A stretch of 64,000 nt of DNA, taken from the NCBI RefSeq assembly GCF_949987515.2, contig NC_082694.2, positions 42,990,451 through 43,054,450 on the forward strand, read 5' to 3'. Positions 35,800 to 47,893 of the stretch are shown piece by piece. The notes under the pieces are model-generated. The model saw only the letters and a list, made by a program, of their open reading frames with translations. It was not told the origin of the DNA and did no database searches. The position numbers and the translations under genes were made by a program. Source of the stretch: Delphinus delphis. Lineage: Eukaryota > Chordata > Mammalia > Artiodactyla > Delphinidae. Positions within the stretch are counted from its first letter, which is position 1; every line of letters starts with the position of its first letter.

Positions 35800-37470
35800 A
35801 AAAACAAGACTCATCTATATACTGTCTACAAGAGACCCACTTCAGACTTAGGGACACATACAGACTGAAAGTGAGGGGATGGAAAGAGAAATTCCATGCA
35901 AATGGAAATCGAAAGCTGGAATAGCAATACTCATATCAGGTAAAGTAGACTTTAAAATAAAAAATGTTACAATAGACAGGGAAGGACACTATATAAAGCA
36001 CCTCAATACATAAGGCAAATGCTAACAGCTATAAAATAGCAAATTGACAGTGACACAATAATAGTGGGGGACTTTAACACCTCACTTACACCATTGGACA
36101 GATCATCCAAACAGAAAATTAATAAGGAAACACAAGCTTTAAATGACACAATAGACCAGACCAGATAGATTAAAGTGATATTTATAGTACATTCCATCTG
36201 AAAAGAGCAGATTACACTTTCTTCTCAAGTGCACAGGGAACATTCTCCAGGATAGATCACATCTTGGGTCACAAATCAAGCCTTGGAAAATTTAAGGAAA
36301 TTGAAATCATATCAAGCATGTGTTCTGACCACAATGCTATAAGCTTAGAAGTAAATTACAGGGGGAAAAAATATAAAAAACACAAACACATGGAAGCTAA
36401 AGAATACGTTACTAAATAGCCAAGAGATCACTGAAGAAATCAAAGAGGAAATCAAAAAATACCTAGAGACAAATGAAAGCGAACATATGACAATCCAAAA
36501 CCTATGGGATGCAGCAAAAGCACTTCTAAGAAGGAAGTTTATGGCAATACAATCCTACCTCAAGAAACAAGAAAAATCTCAAATAAACAATCTAACCTTA
36601 CACCTAAAGGAACTAGAGAAAGAAGAACAAACAAAACCCAAAGTTAGTAGAAGGAAAGAAATCATAAAGATCAGGGCAGAAATAAATGAAATAGAAACAA
36701 AGAAAACAATAAGATCAATAAAACTAAAAGCTAATTCTTTGAGAACATAAACAAAATTGATAAACCATTAGCCAGACTCATCAAGAAAAAGACGGAGAGG
36801 ACTCAAATCAATAAAATTAGAAATGAAAAAGGAGAAGTTACAACAGACAGCGCAGAATACAAAGCATCATAAGAGACTACTACAAGCAACTCCATGCCAA
36901 TAAAATAGAAAACGTGGAAGAAATAGGCAAATTCCTAGAAAGGTATAACCTTCCAAGACTGAACCAGGAAGAAATAGAAAATATGAACAGTCCAATCACA
37001 AGCACTGTAATTGGAACTGTGATTAAAAGTCTTCCAACAAACGAAAGTCCAGGACCAGATGGCTTCACAGGTGAATTCTATCAAACATTTAGAAAAGAGC
37101 TAACACCTATTCTTCTCAAACTCTTCCAAAAAATTGCAGAGGAAGGAACACTCCCAAACTCATTCTACAAAGCCACCATCACCCTGATACCAGAACCAAA
37201 GATACTACAAAAACATAAAATTACAGACCAGTATCACTGATGAATATAGATGCAAAAATCTTCAACACAATACTAGCAAAAAGAATCCAACAATACATTA
37301 AAAGGATCATTCACCATGATCAAATGGGATTTATCCCAGGGATGCAAGGATTCTTCAATATATGCAAATCAATCAATGTGATACACCGTATTAACAAACT
37401 GAAGAATAAAGGTCATATGATCATCTCAACAGATGCAGAAAAAGCTTTGGACAAAATTCAACACAAATTT

Positions 37471-37675
37471 GGGCTTCACTGGTGGCGCAGTGGTTGAGAG
37501 TCCGCCTGCCGATAGAGGGGACACGGGTTCGTGTCCCGGTCTGGGAAGATCCCACATGCCGTGGAGCGGCTAGGCCCATGAGCCATGGCCGCTGAACCTG
37601 CGGTTCCGGAGCCTGTGCTCAGCAACGGGAGAGGCCACAACATTGAGAGACACACGTACCGCAAAAAAAAAAAAA
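37471..37675 (+). mobile_element. CHR-type SINE in the RT region of L1 copy 3
   Basis: Head GGGCTTCACTGGTGGCGCAG, B box GGTTCGTGTCC (37526-37536), end ACACGTACCGC and an A tail. A perfect duplication of 18 bp, AAAATTCAACACAAATTT, lies at 37453-37470 and 37676-37693. It splits ORF2 just upstream of the FADD motif. Confidence 0.96.
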
Positions 37676-40029
37676 AAAATTCAACACAAATTTATGATAA
37701 AAACTCTCCATAAAGTGGCCATAGAGGGAACCTACCTCAAATTAATAAAGGCCATCTCTGACAAATTCACAGCAAACATCATTCTCAATGGCCAAAAACT
37801 GAAAACATTTCCTCTAAGATCAGTAAAAAGACAAGGACATCTACTCTCGCCACTATTATACAACATAGTTTTGAAAGTCCTAGCCACAGCAATCAGAGAA
37901 GAAAAAGAAATAAAAAATATACAAATTGGAAAAGAAGAAGTAAAACTGTCACTGTTTGCAGATGACATGATACTATACATAGAAAATCCTAAAGGTGCCA
38001 CCAGAAAACTACTAGAGCTAATCAATGAATTTGGTAAGGTTGCAAGTTACAAAATCAATGCACAAAAATCTCTTGCATCCCTATACACTAACAATGACAG
38101 ATCAGAGAACTTAAGGAAACAATCCCATTCACCATTTCAACAAAAAGAATAAAATACCTAGGAATAAACCTACCTAAGGAGATAAAAGACCTGTATGCCA
38201 AAAACTATAAGACACTGATGAAAGAAATCAAAGATGACACAAACAGATGGAGATATATACCATCTTCTTGGATTGGAAGAACCAACATTGTGAAAATGAC
38301 TATACTACCCAAAGCAATCTACAAATTTAATGCAATCCTTATCAAATTACCAATGGCAGGTTTTGCTTTTTTGTTTTTTATTTTATATTTGTACAGAACT
38401 AGAACAAAAAATCTTAAAATTTGTATGGAGACACAAAAGACCCCAAATAGCCAAAGCAATCTTGAGGGGAAAAAATGGAGCTGGAGGAATCAGACTCCCT
38501 GACTTCAGACTATACTACAAAGCTACAGTAATCAAGACTGCATGGGACTGGCACAAAAACAGAAATATTGACCAATGGAAGAGGACAGAAAGCCCAGAGA
38601 TAAACCCATGCACATACGGTCACCTTATCTTTGGTAAAGGGGGCAAGGATATACAATGGAGAAAAGACAGTCTCTTCAATAAGTGGTGCTGGGAAAACTG
38701 GACAGCTACATGTAAAAGAATGAAATTAGAACACTCCCTAACACCATACACAAAAGTAAACTCAAAATGGATTAAAAACCTAAATGTAAGACTGGACACT
38801 ATAAAACTCTTAGAGGAAAACATAGGAAGAACACTCTTTGACATAAATCACAGCAAGATCCTTTTTGATCCTCCTCCTAGAGAAATGGAAATAAAAGTAA
38901 AAATAAAGATGGGACCTAGTTAAATTTAAAAGCTTTTGCAGAGCAAAGGAAACTATAAACAAGATGAAAAGACAACCCTCAGAATGGGAGAAAATATTTG
39001 CAAACAAATTAATGGACAAAGGATTAATCTCCAAAATATATAAACAGCTCATCTAGCTCAATATTAAGAAAACAAACAACCCAATCCAAAATTGGGCAGA
39101 CGACCTAAATAGACATTTCTCCAAAGAAGACATACAAATGTCCAAGAGGCACATGAAAAGATGCCCAACATCACTAATTATGAGAGAAATGCAAATCAAA
39201 ACTACAATGAGGTATCACCTCACACTGGTTAGGATGGGCATCACCAGAAAATCTACAAACAACAAATGCTGGAGAGGGTGTTGAGAAAAGGGAACCCTCT
39301 TGCACTGTTGGTGGGAATGTAAGTTGATACAGCCATTATAAAGAACAGTATGGAGGTTCCTTAAAGAACCAAAAATAGAATTACCATATGACCCAGCAAT
39401 CCAACTACTGGGCATATACCCAGAGAAAATCATAATTCGAAAAGACGTGTGCACACCAATGTTCATTGCAGCACTATTTACAATAGCCAGGTCATGGAAG
39501 CAACCTAAATGCCCATTGACAGACGAATGGATAAAGAAGATATGGTACATATATACAATGTACTATTACTCAGCCATAAAAAGGAACAAAATTGGGTCAT
39601 TTGTAGAGATGTGCATGGACCTAGAGACTGTCATACAGCGTGAACTAAGCCAGAAAGAGAAAAACACATATCGTATATTAACGCATATATGTGGAATCTA
39701 GAAAAACAGTACAGATCAACTGGTTTGCAAAGCAGAAATTGAGACACAGATGTAGAGAACAAACGTATGGACACCAAAGGGAGAAAGCTGGCAGGTGGGG
39801 GATGTGTTGGTGGGAAGAACTGGAAGATTGGGATTGACATATATATACTAATATGTATAAAATAGATAACTAATAAGAACCTGCTGTATAAATAAATTAA
39901 TTAAATTTTTAAAAATACCCGAAGTAGTGAGACAAAAAAAATCTTCCAGGATTAAAATAGGTAAGGGTTTACAGAAAAAAAGCAGTGTGATGAACACCAA
40001 AGCTATGATTTCTCAACCAGGCTTTCTCC

Positions 40030-40190
40030 AAAATGAGAATTTTTTTAAAAGACTTTATGTTTTTCAGCAGTTTTATGTTCACAGCAAAACTGAGAGAAAG
40101 GTAATGCAGAATTTTCCCATATCCCTCCTTCCTCCACATGTACACAGCCTCCCTCATTATCAACATCCTTTTCCTTTTACCTATAGCACA
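40030..40190 (-). mobile_element. old L1M 3'UTR fragment
   Basis: The + strand phrases 'aaagactttatgtttttcag', 'cagttttatgttcacagcaa' and 'cagcctccctcattatcaac' follow a known old L1 3' end in antisense. Confidence 0.55.
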
Positions 40191-42939
40191 AGAATCCAAA
40201 CTATAACCCAAAGTTGGGAAGAGTTGAGGACCTGACGCTCTTTGATGGTATGTTGGGGAATGTCTTCCAACAAACATCATTCAAATTCCAATCCCCACAC
40301 TTGAGAAATGGTTCCCCTTGTACAGACTTGATAATTTGCACTGTATAATACATGCTGAGCCATGTTCTTTGGAATCCCTTTATGAATTCCACAGACAACA
40401 TTGCTACTGGACTCTCAGCCATAGTGTGAATTCCTAGACTTTGTCCTTTATTTTCCTACTGACCAGCTCCTATAGTTTTATCGAGGTTTTGTTTTTTGTT
40501 TTTGGAGTTTTTTCGGGGGGCCAGGGATGTTGTATTGTCTTTACTTATAAATAATTTCCCCAATTTTAGAAATATGATTCTGTTCACATAAATTTAACTT
40601 ATCTGTACATCTTAATTGATTTTAAACCTTAATTGTATGTCTTTTTTAGACCATTCTGCTAAATTTTAATGTATAATTTCATATTTAAATTTTAATAAAT
40701 ACATTTAAAAATAAAATAATGTATAATTTCATATTTAAATTTTAATAAATACATTTAAAAATAAAATAAGTAAATATGTAAGGGAAATCCTTTGGATGTA
40801 AAATTTTGTATTGTTTCTGGCATGATTTCCTTATATAACGAAGCCATCTGTAGACATCTGGTTGATTTCTACATTTTTCTTAACAAAATAAAATCTTAAG
40901 AATATTTTTTGCACATCTGCAGAGTTCTTGTATTTCAGATTCAACTCTTCTGAATTGCAGAGAATTTGGTACATCATCAGAAAATATTCAAAGTGGGTAA
41001 AATTACTGCTTTGCAAGTAGGTGACTATAGTTTTGAAGAAATGTTGGTATTTGCATATCGGGCCAGTTTGGAAGATCAAATTTTACCTGTTTTTTTTGTT
41101 TAATTTTTAGAAAATACAATATAAGTATTCAATTATTAGTTACATATTGTATGCACAGTTAAATAATTAAATTAATTGTTATGTGTCAGCATACACAAGA
41201 AAAGTAAAAAATAAGTGCTTATTTTGTGTAACATAACCTCAGCGGTCAGAGGATAGAGTGTCTATGTGGAAAATAGGTAAACTGTAAGGTTTCTTACCTT
41301 CTGCCTCTTGGTCATTAGGACTGCCATTACAGGCAAGGAAGAAGAAAATGAGATATGAAATTCATATTACTCAGCTTTCCTTCTAGCTCAGAGTTACAGT
41401 AAAAGGTGTAAGGGCCAAAAGAACACTTGGTAAGAAAAACTTCCCATCTGAGATTAGAGTTGCCTTAGACTTCTCTTAGCCTGTTTCATGACCCCATGTC
41501 TAACAATTCATCTGTATGATCTCTTGTATCCTATTACTAACATAATTTAAATATGGCTCTTTTGACAAATGGAGAAGTAGTATCTGTTTTCTTCATCCCA
41601 GTGTGAGTGAGTTCAAAAGTCAAATGTAACTGGCATAGCATCTGGTAAGAAACAGGGCTGCAAAGTAAGCAGTGTACTGAAAGGTGGGTACCAGATAACC
41701 ATATGCAGGTTATAGGTAACCTGATTCAGGAAGTGACTGGAGGCATTGTAGAAAGCTAATGGAGGACTGATCTGTGTGGGATATCCCATACCTACTCAAA
41801 AAGGAAGGAAGGAAAGAAGGGAAGAAGAAATAACTATTTCGATATTTTGGCTAGAGTATCTCCAGATCATTAGGGATTGTATTATTTCTTCAATAAGGAC
41901 GTTTGAGTTGTGTGTAGTAAGCACTATTAGTCACTTTCCCTTTAGCTGCTACTCCATTACCTCCTTCTAACAGAACCTAATTATAATGTGTCCAGCCCCA
42001 GGCAATGTAAAACAGTTGGGCAAAGACAATCACGTTGCTCTGATCCTTTGACAGTCGATTTTCCAGGCTCCCTTTCTGCTATTGCTAGCCATGTGAACCA
42101 TTCTCTGCAACGGGATGTTGCATGATCTCCTTGGATAGGGGTTTTCTTTAAGAAATGTTGTGTTCCTGAGAAAGAGACAGATAGGATAGGTACCTTTCTT
42201 CAATTTCTTACTGCTTTGATTGTAGAAATAATGCCTGTATATTCAGTAGCCATCCTGCACACACAAGGTAACAGATAGCAGACAAGTAGATAATGAGCTA
42301 AGTCCAGTGAAGCAGAAGAAGGAGCCCTGACACCTAAACTAGTGCTTGCAGCGTTTTATCTCAAGACTTTCATTGTAAGTGAAGTATTATTCAAGCACTG
42401 TGAGTTGCATATTCTGTCAACATATCCAGTTGTATTCCTAACATATATTCTGGCAGAATTATTTTTAAGTATATATGTAGAACTCTTTGATTCCAAAATT
42501 TTACCCAGTTCTTCTTGGGTAACGTTGAGAGAACATAGTCATCCTCTATCTCTATTTGATTCATAATATCCAGTGAAATCATGAGATACTAATCAGTTTC
42601 TGGTCCTGTGCTTATGTCAAGTTCAGTTTAATTAAACATAGCTGTTTCCTCTGCACTATAAACTAGAATCTAGAATTCATCTGTTTATTTGCCAAGAGAA
42701 ACTTTTATGTTGATCTTTTTTATTAGAAAAAATAATAGTGTTTTGTTCTGTGAAAAATATTGAACATTACTTTTCTTGTGTCATGTGATTACAGTAATGC
42801 CTTTGTTAATACTGATGTAAATATTGCTTTGGAATTTTAAAAATATCAATTTTTTTTTTTCAGAAGAGGTATAATCAGGAAGGCACCCTTAAATTTTGGC
42901 TGGCATCATAGCTAATCATAGAACCCCTTTAGAGATGAG
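40191..42939. other. unique non-coding sequence
   Basis: No element recognised apart from a tandem duplication at 40669-40768. A faint LTR-like phrase ('gccatgtgaaccattctctg', near 42089) is too short to call. Confidence 0.35.
40669..40768. repeat. perfect 50-bp tandem duplication
   Basis: The unit at 40669-40718, starting ATGTATAATTTCATATTTAA, is repeated exactly at 40719-40768. The identity of the copies means either a recent event or ongoing conversion. Confidence 0.95.
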
Positions 42940-43051
42940 CCCAGAAACATCATAAAACAAAGGAATAAACATGTATTCCAGCTCCATCCATGTTACCACA
43001 AGTGGTAGGATTTCCCCAAGGTTGAATAATATTCCACTGTATGTGTGTGTA

Positions 43052-43097
<46 letters not shown>

Positions 43098-43998
43098 CAT
43101 ACATATATATGTGTATGTACCATATACTGCATTTCTTCATTCATTCATTCATTCATGGACACTTAGATTGTTTCCATACTTTAGCTATTGTAAGTAATGC
43201 TGCAGTGAATATGGGAGTACAAATACGTTTTTGAGATAATGATTTTTTTTGTCCTTTGGGTGTATACCTAGAAGTGGGAATGCTGATTCATATGGTAGTT
43301 CTATTTTTAATTTCTTGAGGAACCTCCATACTCTTTCCTGAGGTAGCTATACCAATTTACATTCCCACCAACAGTGTACAAAGTTTCTCTTTTCTCCAAT
43401 CCTTGCCAGAATTTGATATCTCTTGTCTTTTTGATAATAGCCATTTTAACAGGTGTGAGGTGATATCTCACTGTGGTTTTGATTTGCATTCTCCTCATAA
43501 TTAGTGAGGTTGAGCATCTTTTCATGTACCTCCTGGCCATTTGTATGTCTTGTTTGGGAAAATGTCTATTTAGATCTTTTGCCCATTTTTAATCAGGGTA
43601 TTTGTTGGTTTGCTACTGAGTTAAATGTAATCATTGTGTATTTTGATTGTTAACCCCTTTTTGTATATGTGGTGTGCAAATATTTTTCCCATTCGATAGG
43701 CTGCTTTTTCATTTTGTTGATGGTTTCCTTCACTATGCAGAGGCCTTTTAGTTTGATGTAATTTCATGTGCTTATTTTTGCTTTTATTACCTTTACTTTT
43801 GGTGTTAAATTCAAGACCAATGTCAAGGATTTATCCGTAGGGTTTTTTTCTAGGAGATTTATGGTTTCAAATCCTCAGGAAGAAGTTGAGAGTTGGGGGT
43901 TCCCTCCCAGTCATATGGCACTACGCTGGGAGTGGGTTTTATGGCAAGAGTGTGTCTCAGCCTTTCCTACCTGTTTCAATGTGGATATTTTCTCATTC
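42940..43998 (-). mobile_element. L1M element: ORF2 C terminus next to a 5'UTR fragment
   Basis: The part 42940-43870 is antisense ORF2 C-terminal sequence: residues [20 protein letters not shown] are readable on the minus strand at 43307-43540. It carries a TG/TA microsatellite. From about 43875 the sequence switches to what reads as an L1 5'UTR in the same orientation ('gtctcagcctttcctacctg', 'gtttcaatgtggatattttc'). That 5'UTR resumes at 44351 after the solo LTR. An L1 with most of its body deleted would explain the arrangement. Confidence 0.6.
43041..43157. repeat. (TG)n/(TA)n microsatellite and (ATTC)n
   Basis: TG repeats at about 43041-43070 merge into TA and TACA repeats to about 43118. 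A short (ATTC)n run follows at 43138-43157. Both lie inside old L1 sequence, and the microsatellite is likely polymorphic. Confidence 0.9.
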
Positions 43999-44002
43999 AC
44001 CC

Positions 44003-44350
44003 TGTTAAAAGATCAACTGAAGTATATACAAAATTTTAAGAGTTTATTTGAGCAAACATTGATTCAAGTTAGCACCAAATGGGAAGTGATTAGGAACGCT
44101 CCACTTATAGGAGCTAGCTGCAAGACTTTTTATGGCGAAAACTCAGAAGCAAAACAAGGAAATCGATTGGCTGTAGCATAAGTGATCATCGTTTTTGTGT
44201 GAAAGCTTAGTTGGCTGTTTGTGAATGGTCGTCCTTAGGTTTTGATTTCTTAACCTTGTGGTATTTACAGGCTTAGGTTTTGTTGTGCTTAAGTAGGCTG
44301 CTAAGGCATTAAAGCCACCTCAGTCTAAATATCTCTTTGTTAATTAAACA
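44003..44350 (-). mobile_element. solo LTR, 348 bp, with 4-bp target-site duplication
   Basis: The element runs TGTTAAAAGATCAACTGAAG ... TTAATTAAACA, i.e. TG...CA, and is flanked by ACCC at 43999-44002 and 44351-44354. Joining the flanks restores the L1 5'UTR phrase 'tcacccagtgtgtag'. On the minus strand an AATAAA occurs near the 3' end ('caaataaactctt', about 44046), so the LTR reads on the minus strand. A 4-bp duplication is typical of ERV1-class (gamma-like) insertions. No internal genes remain. Confidence 0.75.
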
Positions 44351-44488
44351 ACCCAGTGTGTAGAGTCCCTCAGCTAGCTTCTGGATCTCTTTCAGAGGGA
44401 ATTACTCCTTGTGTGACTGAATATTCCATGTGTCTGTGGGAACAGGGGAGCTCAGGAGCCTCCTAGGTCACCATTTTAGCTGACCTCC
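44351..44488 (-). mobile_element. L1M 5'UTR end, continuation across the solo LTR
   Basis: 'tctggatctctttcagaggg', 'catgtgtctgtgggaacagg' and 'aggagcctcctaggtcacca' form the antisense of an old L1 5' terminus. Together with 43875-43998 this is one piece split by the LTR. Confidence 0.55.
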
Positions 44489-44489
44489 A

Positions 44490-46310
44490 CTCTAATTATT
44501 TTTTTACTTATAATGTTGCTGGTTTTGGTTTGCTATACTTATTTGTTTCTGTTTTTGTCAATAATCATAAGAGATATTGGTCTACAGTTTTCTTGTGATA
44601 TCTTTGTCTAAGTTTTGTATCAGAATAATATTGACATTATAGAATGAATGAGTCATAATGTGTCCCCTCTTCTTCTATTTTTTGGAAGAGTTTGTAAGGA
44701 ATAGATATTCATTCTTCTTTATACTTTTTTTTTTTTTTAATATTTGGTAGAATTCAGTGGTGAAGCCATCTGGCCCTGAGGTTTTCTTTATGGGTAGCTG
44801 TTTTTTATTACTAACATATTTCCTTAATTGTTACACATCCATTCAGATTTTCTATATTTTTCTTGAGTCAGTTATAGTAGTTTGTGTCTTTCTAAGAATT
44901 CTTTTTGTTTGTTTCATTCAGGTTGTAGAACATATTGTAGACATATAATTGTTCTTAGTATTCCTTCATAATCCTGTTTATTTCTGTAAGGTCAGCGGTA
45001 ACAGACTCTCCTTTATTTCTGATTGTAGTAATTTGTGTCTTAGCTCTTTTTTTTTTTCTTGGTCAATCTAGTAAAGGTTTGTTAATTTTGTTGGTGTTTT
45101 CAAAGAGTCTGTTCTTAGGGCTTCCCTGGTGGTCCAGTGGTTAAGACTCCATGCTCCCCATGCAGGGAGTGCAGGTTCGATCCCTGATCGGGGAACTAAA
45201 ATCCCACATGCCACATGGCACAGCCTAAAACAAAAACAAAACAAACAAACAAGCAAAGAGTCAGTTCTTGGTCTTATTGATCTGTATTGCTTTTCTATTC
45301 TCCATTTCCTTAATTTCCACTCTAATCTTTACTCTCTCTTTCTGCATGCTTCAGGTTTAGTTTTCTCTTCTTTTACCAATATCTTTTACCAATGCCTTAT
45401 TGGAAGGTTAAGTTAGTAATTTGAAATATCTCATCTTCTTTTAAAATAGCCATTTAGAAGCTAAAAATTTCCCTCTAAGCACTGCTATAGCTGTGTCCCA
45501 TAAGTTTTGATATATTGTGTTTTCATTTTCATTCCTCTCAAGGTATTTTTAAATTTCTTTTTTGATTATTTTTTTTTTAACAGATCATGTTTTTGGTGTC
45601 AGTTCTTTGCCTAGATCTCAAAGATTTCACTTTTAATGGTGAAATCACTATATTTAAAGTCAGTTTCTTGCATATAGTTGGGTCACGTGCTTTAGTTCGT
45701 TTTGCCAGTCTGTTTTTTAACTGGTGTATTTAGACCATATACATTTTATTGTATGTATTGATGTGTTTGAATTTGTCCATTTTTGTTTATTTTTATGTTT
45801 ACTGTTCTCTATATATTCCTTTATCTTTTTTATTTTTCCTGCCTTGTGTGCGTTATTTGAATATTGTTTACAATCCTATTTTTATCTATTTATAGTGTTT
45901 GTAAATGAATATCTTTATGTGGTTTTTCAGTGGTTATTCTAGGAATTAAGTAATACATACATTATTCTTTACAGTGTACTGGTGTCATAATTTTATGAGT
46001 TTGAGCAAAATACCTCCCTTTATGACTCTTTATCCTTTCTCATATATAATATAATTATCTTAACTGTTTCCTCTACATTTATTTAGAACCACATCAGACT
46101 GTTATACTTAAAACCCAGTCTTGGATATGTAAGGCAAAAACAAACCAACCAACCAACCATACAAGCAAACAAAAAACAAAACTAGAGAACACACCATTAT
46201 GCTGTCCTTGGCTCTTGAGGTCTTTAGCCTGTTGGTCTTCTCTCTGCTTTGTCTTCTTAGAATTGTTTTACATATAATATCCAGAGTTTGTAGTTGTACT
46301 TAGCAAAGGA
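44490..46310 (-). mobile_element. old L1M ORF2 (RT to endonuclease region), carrying a SINE
   Basis: Antisense RT phrases appear in order: 'gatattggtctacagttttc', 'tattttttggaagagtttgt', 'gaagccatctggccctgagg', 'tagtaaaggtttgttaattt', 'tagctgtgtcccataagttt' and 'gaccatatacatttta'. There is no open frame. It is older than the SINE at 45118. Confidence 0.7.
45118..45253 (+). mobile_element. CHR/BovtA-like tRNA SINE, short form
   Basis: Head GGCTTCCCTGGTGGTCCAGT, perfect B box GGTTCGATCCC (45174-45184) and an A/C-rich tail (AAACAAAAC repeats). Duplication CAAAGAGTCTGTTCTTA (45101-45117) and CAAAGAGTCAGTTCTTG (45254-45270), two mismatches, so it is older than the SINEs in L1 copy 3. Despite the B box this is not a tRNA gene. 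Confidence 0.92.
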
Positions 46311-46344
46311 AATAGGGAAAAGTACATACACTGTATCTTCTCAT

Positions 46345-46660
46345 AAGCAGAAGTCTCAGTTCATTTATTTTTAATCACAGCAGTGCTCTGTTATACAGAC
46401 AGACCACCATTTGGTTATTACCCAGTTGATTTTTGTTGCTTCCAGTTTTTGACATATATGAATAAAGCCATATTAAACATATGATACAAGTTATTTTATG
46501 AAAATAATAAGTTTTTATTCTATTTTGGTAAATACCTCAGAATAAAATTGCTGGTTTGGATGGTAAGTATATTTTTAACAGCAGGAGACTACCAAACTAT
46601 TTTTCATAAGTAACAGTACCATTTTTTGCTCCCATCAACAATGTATTATAGTTCCAGTTG
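46345..46660 (-). mobile_element. old L1 ORF2 C-terminal fragment
   Basis: 'gtttttattctattttggta', 'aaataaaattgctggtttgg' with 'gctcccatcaacaatgta' match the antisense C-terminal ORF2 pattern. The interval 46660-47274 may be further L1M, but I cannot support it. Confidence 0.5.
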
Positions 46661-47274
46661 TTACATACTCTTATTTTTAGCACTTCCTACTTTCAGTTTT
46701 ATTGATAGAACTTTTCCTGTACAATAGATGTGGCAAATTGCTTATCAAAGATATTTACACATACATATGCATCCTGGAAAGAAATTTTGAAATTGGGTAT
46801 TAATTCCCCCCTCCAAGATTATGATATGGCTTTATATTTGTTTAGATCATATACTGTTATCTATTTAGAGTACTACAATTTTCATTATAGGGACTCTATA
46901 TTTACAAATTTATTCCCATTTCCACTTATAGGAATTTATACTTAGAGTAGAATAGAACTATATGTTATTAACACCTCTTGTATTTAGCTATTTTAACTGG
47001 ATTAGAATACATATTATTAATTCTGATAGGTGTATTTTACTAGGGTCTTGAGTTTTATAAATTATATTCATATTACAGCAAAAATATCTTAAAATTATTT
47101 TTTATGTTATGTCAATCTTTTTTCTCATTTCTTTTTCCAAAGTCTTCACATCTTTAACAATAACATGAGTGGACAGCTCTGTATGTTACTGATTTCAATT
47201 TAAAGAATGTTGAGGGTTAGAATAATATTTACTGTTTTTTTAAATTATATGTATTTTGTTTCCTCTTATTTCTA

Positions 47275-47834
47275 TTTTACCTACACTTTCAAAAATCAAC
47301 TTTATTAAGGTATAACTTATGTATAATAAATTGTACCCATATAAGGTTACAATGTGATGAGTTTTGACAGATATACATACAGACATAAAACCGCATAAAA
47401 CCACCACAGTAAATGTGCCGAATTTTTCCTGGGCCCTCAAAAATGTCTTCTTGCCTCTGCAGGCAATCCTGCCCTCTCTGTGCAGCTCCCAGGCAATTAT
47501 ATATCTGACTTCTGTCACTTTAGATTACTTTGTATTTCCTGAAGATGTGCATTGAAATATGAAGTGCTCATTTGTATCTAGCTTTTTTCACTAGCATAGT
47601 GTTTTGAGCAACATCGATATTGTTTCATGTACCATTGGTTTATTAATTTTTATTGTTAATAAGTATTCAAGTGCATTATCCATTAACCTGTTGATGTGCT
47701 TTCATCTTGATTCCTATTTCTGAATATTACAAATAAAATTGCTATAAACATTTGTGTACGAGTCTTCTTGCACATATTTTGTGACATGTATCATTAAGTG
47801 TCTCATGGTTTTGAGGCTTCTAAAATAATACAAC
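47275..47834 (-). mobile_element. old L1 3' end (L1ME/L1MC-like)
   Basis: The + strand runs 'actttattaaggtataactt', 'aatgtgatgagttttgacag', 'tttttcactagcatagtgt' and 'cttgattcctatttctgaat'. This is the antisense 3'UTR and late ORF2 of an old L1 group. Confidence 0.6.
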
Positions 47835-47893
47835 TTTTATAACTTTTTTTGATAGTACATAGAGATACAATCAATTTTTGAAGAATTATTTTA

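Larger units (their letters stand above)
35495..39701 (+). pseudogene. L1 ORF2 of copy 3 (endonuclease and reverse transcriptase), broken
   Basis: Starts at ATG 35495 (MKKMVIVTLNVSGLHVPTKRHRLAEW). Recognisable parts: endonuclease start; linker helices (36487-36750); RT fingers ([21 protein letters not shown] near 37031-37090); the RT catalytic FADD at 37955-37966 within [12 protein letters not shown]-terminal segment to THICGI and the stop at 39701. Damage: SINEs at 35590 and 37471, a frameshift before 37240, a deletion near 35996, and a TGA where the Cys/His motif reads CWRGC-stop (about 39280). Catalytic residues are present, but no long frame survives. Confidence 0.92.
33640..39916 (+). 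mobile_element. L1 copy 3, near full length, carrying two CHR SINEs
   Basis: Begins at the canonical L1 5' end (CAATATGGCGGAGTAGAAGGAC at 33645 onward) and ends with the 3'UTR and an A-rich tail ('attaaatttttaaaaat'). It contains a 5'UTR, ORF1, ORF2 and 3'UTR in order, about 6.3 kb including two SINEs. It is dead: frameshift in ORF1, two SINE insertions, a small deletion near 35996 and several stops in ORF2. I could not read a convincing target-site duplication. The 5'UTR type differs from copies 2 and 4. Confidence 0.95.

Noticed and set aside
35473..35857. Proline/arginine-rich frames on both strands
   Set aside because: Translations of the CHR SINE.
13972..45184. tRNA-like A and B boxes suggesting tRNA genes
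   Set aside because: The boxes are in SINE heads; bodies, tails and target-site duplications show SINEs, and no cloverleaf is complete.
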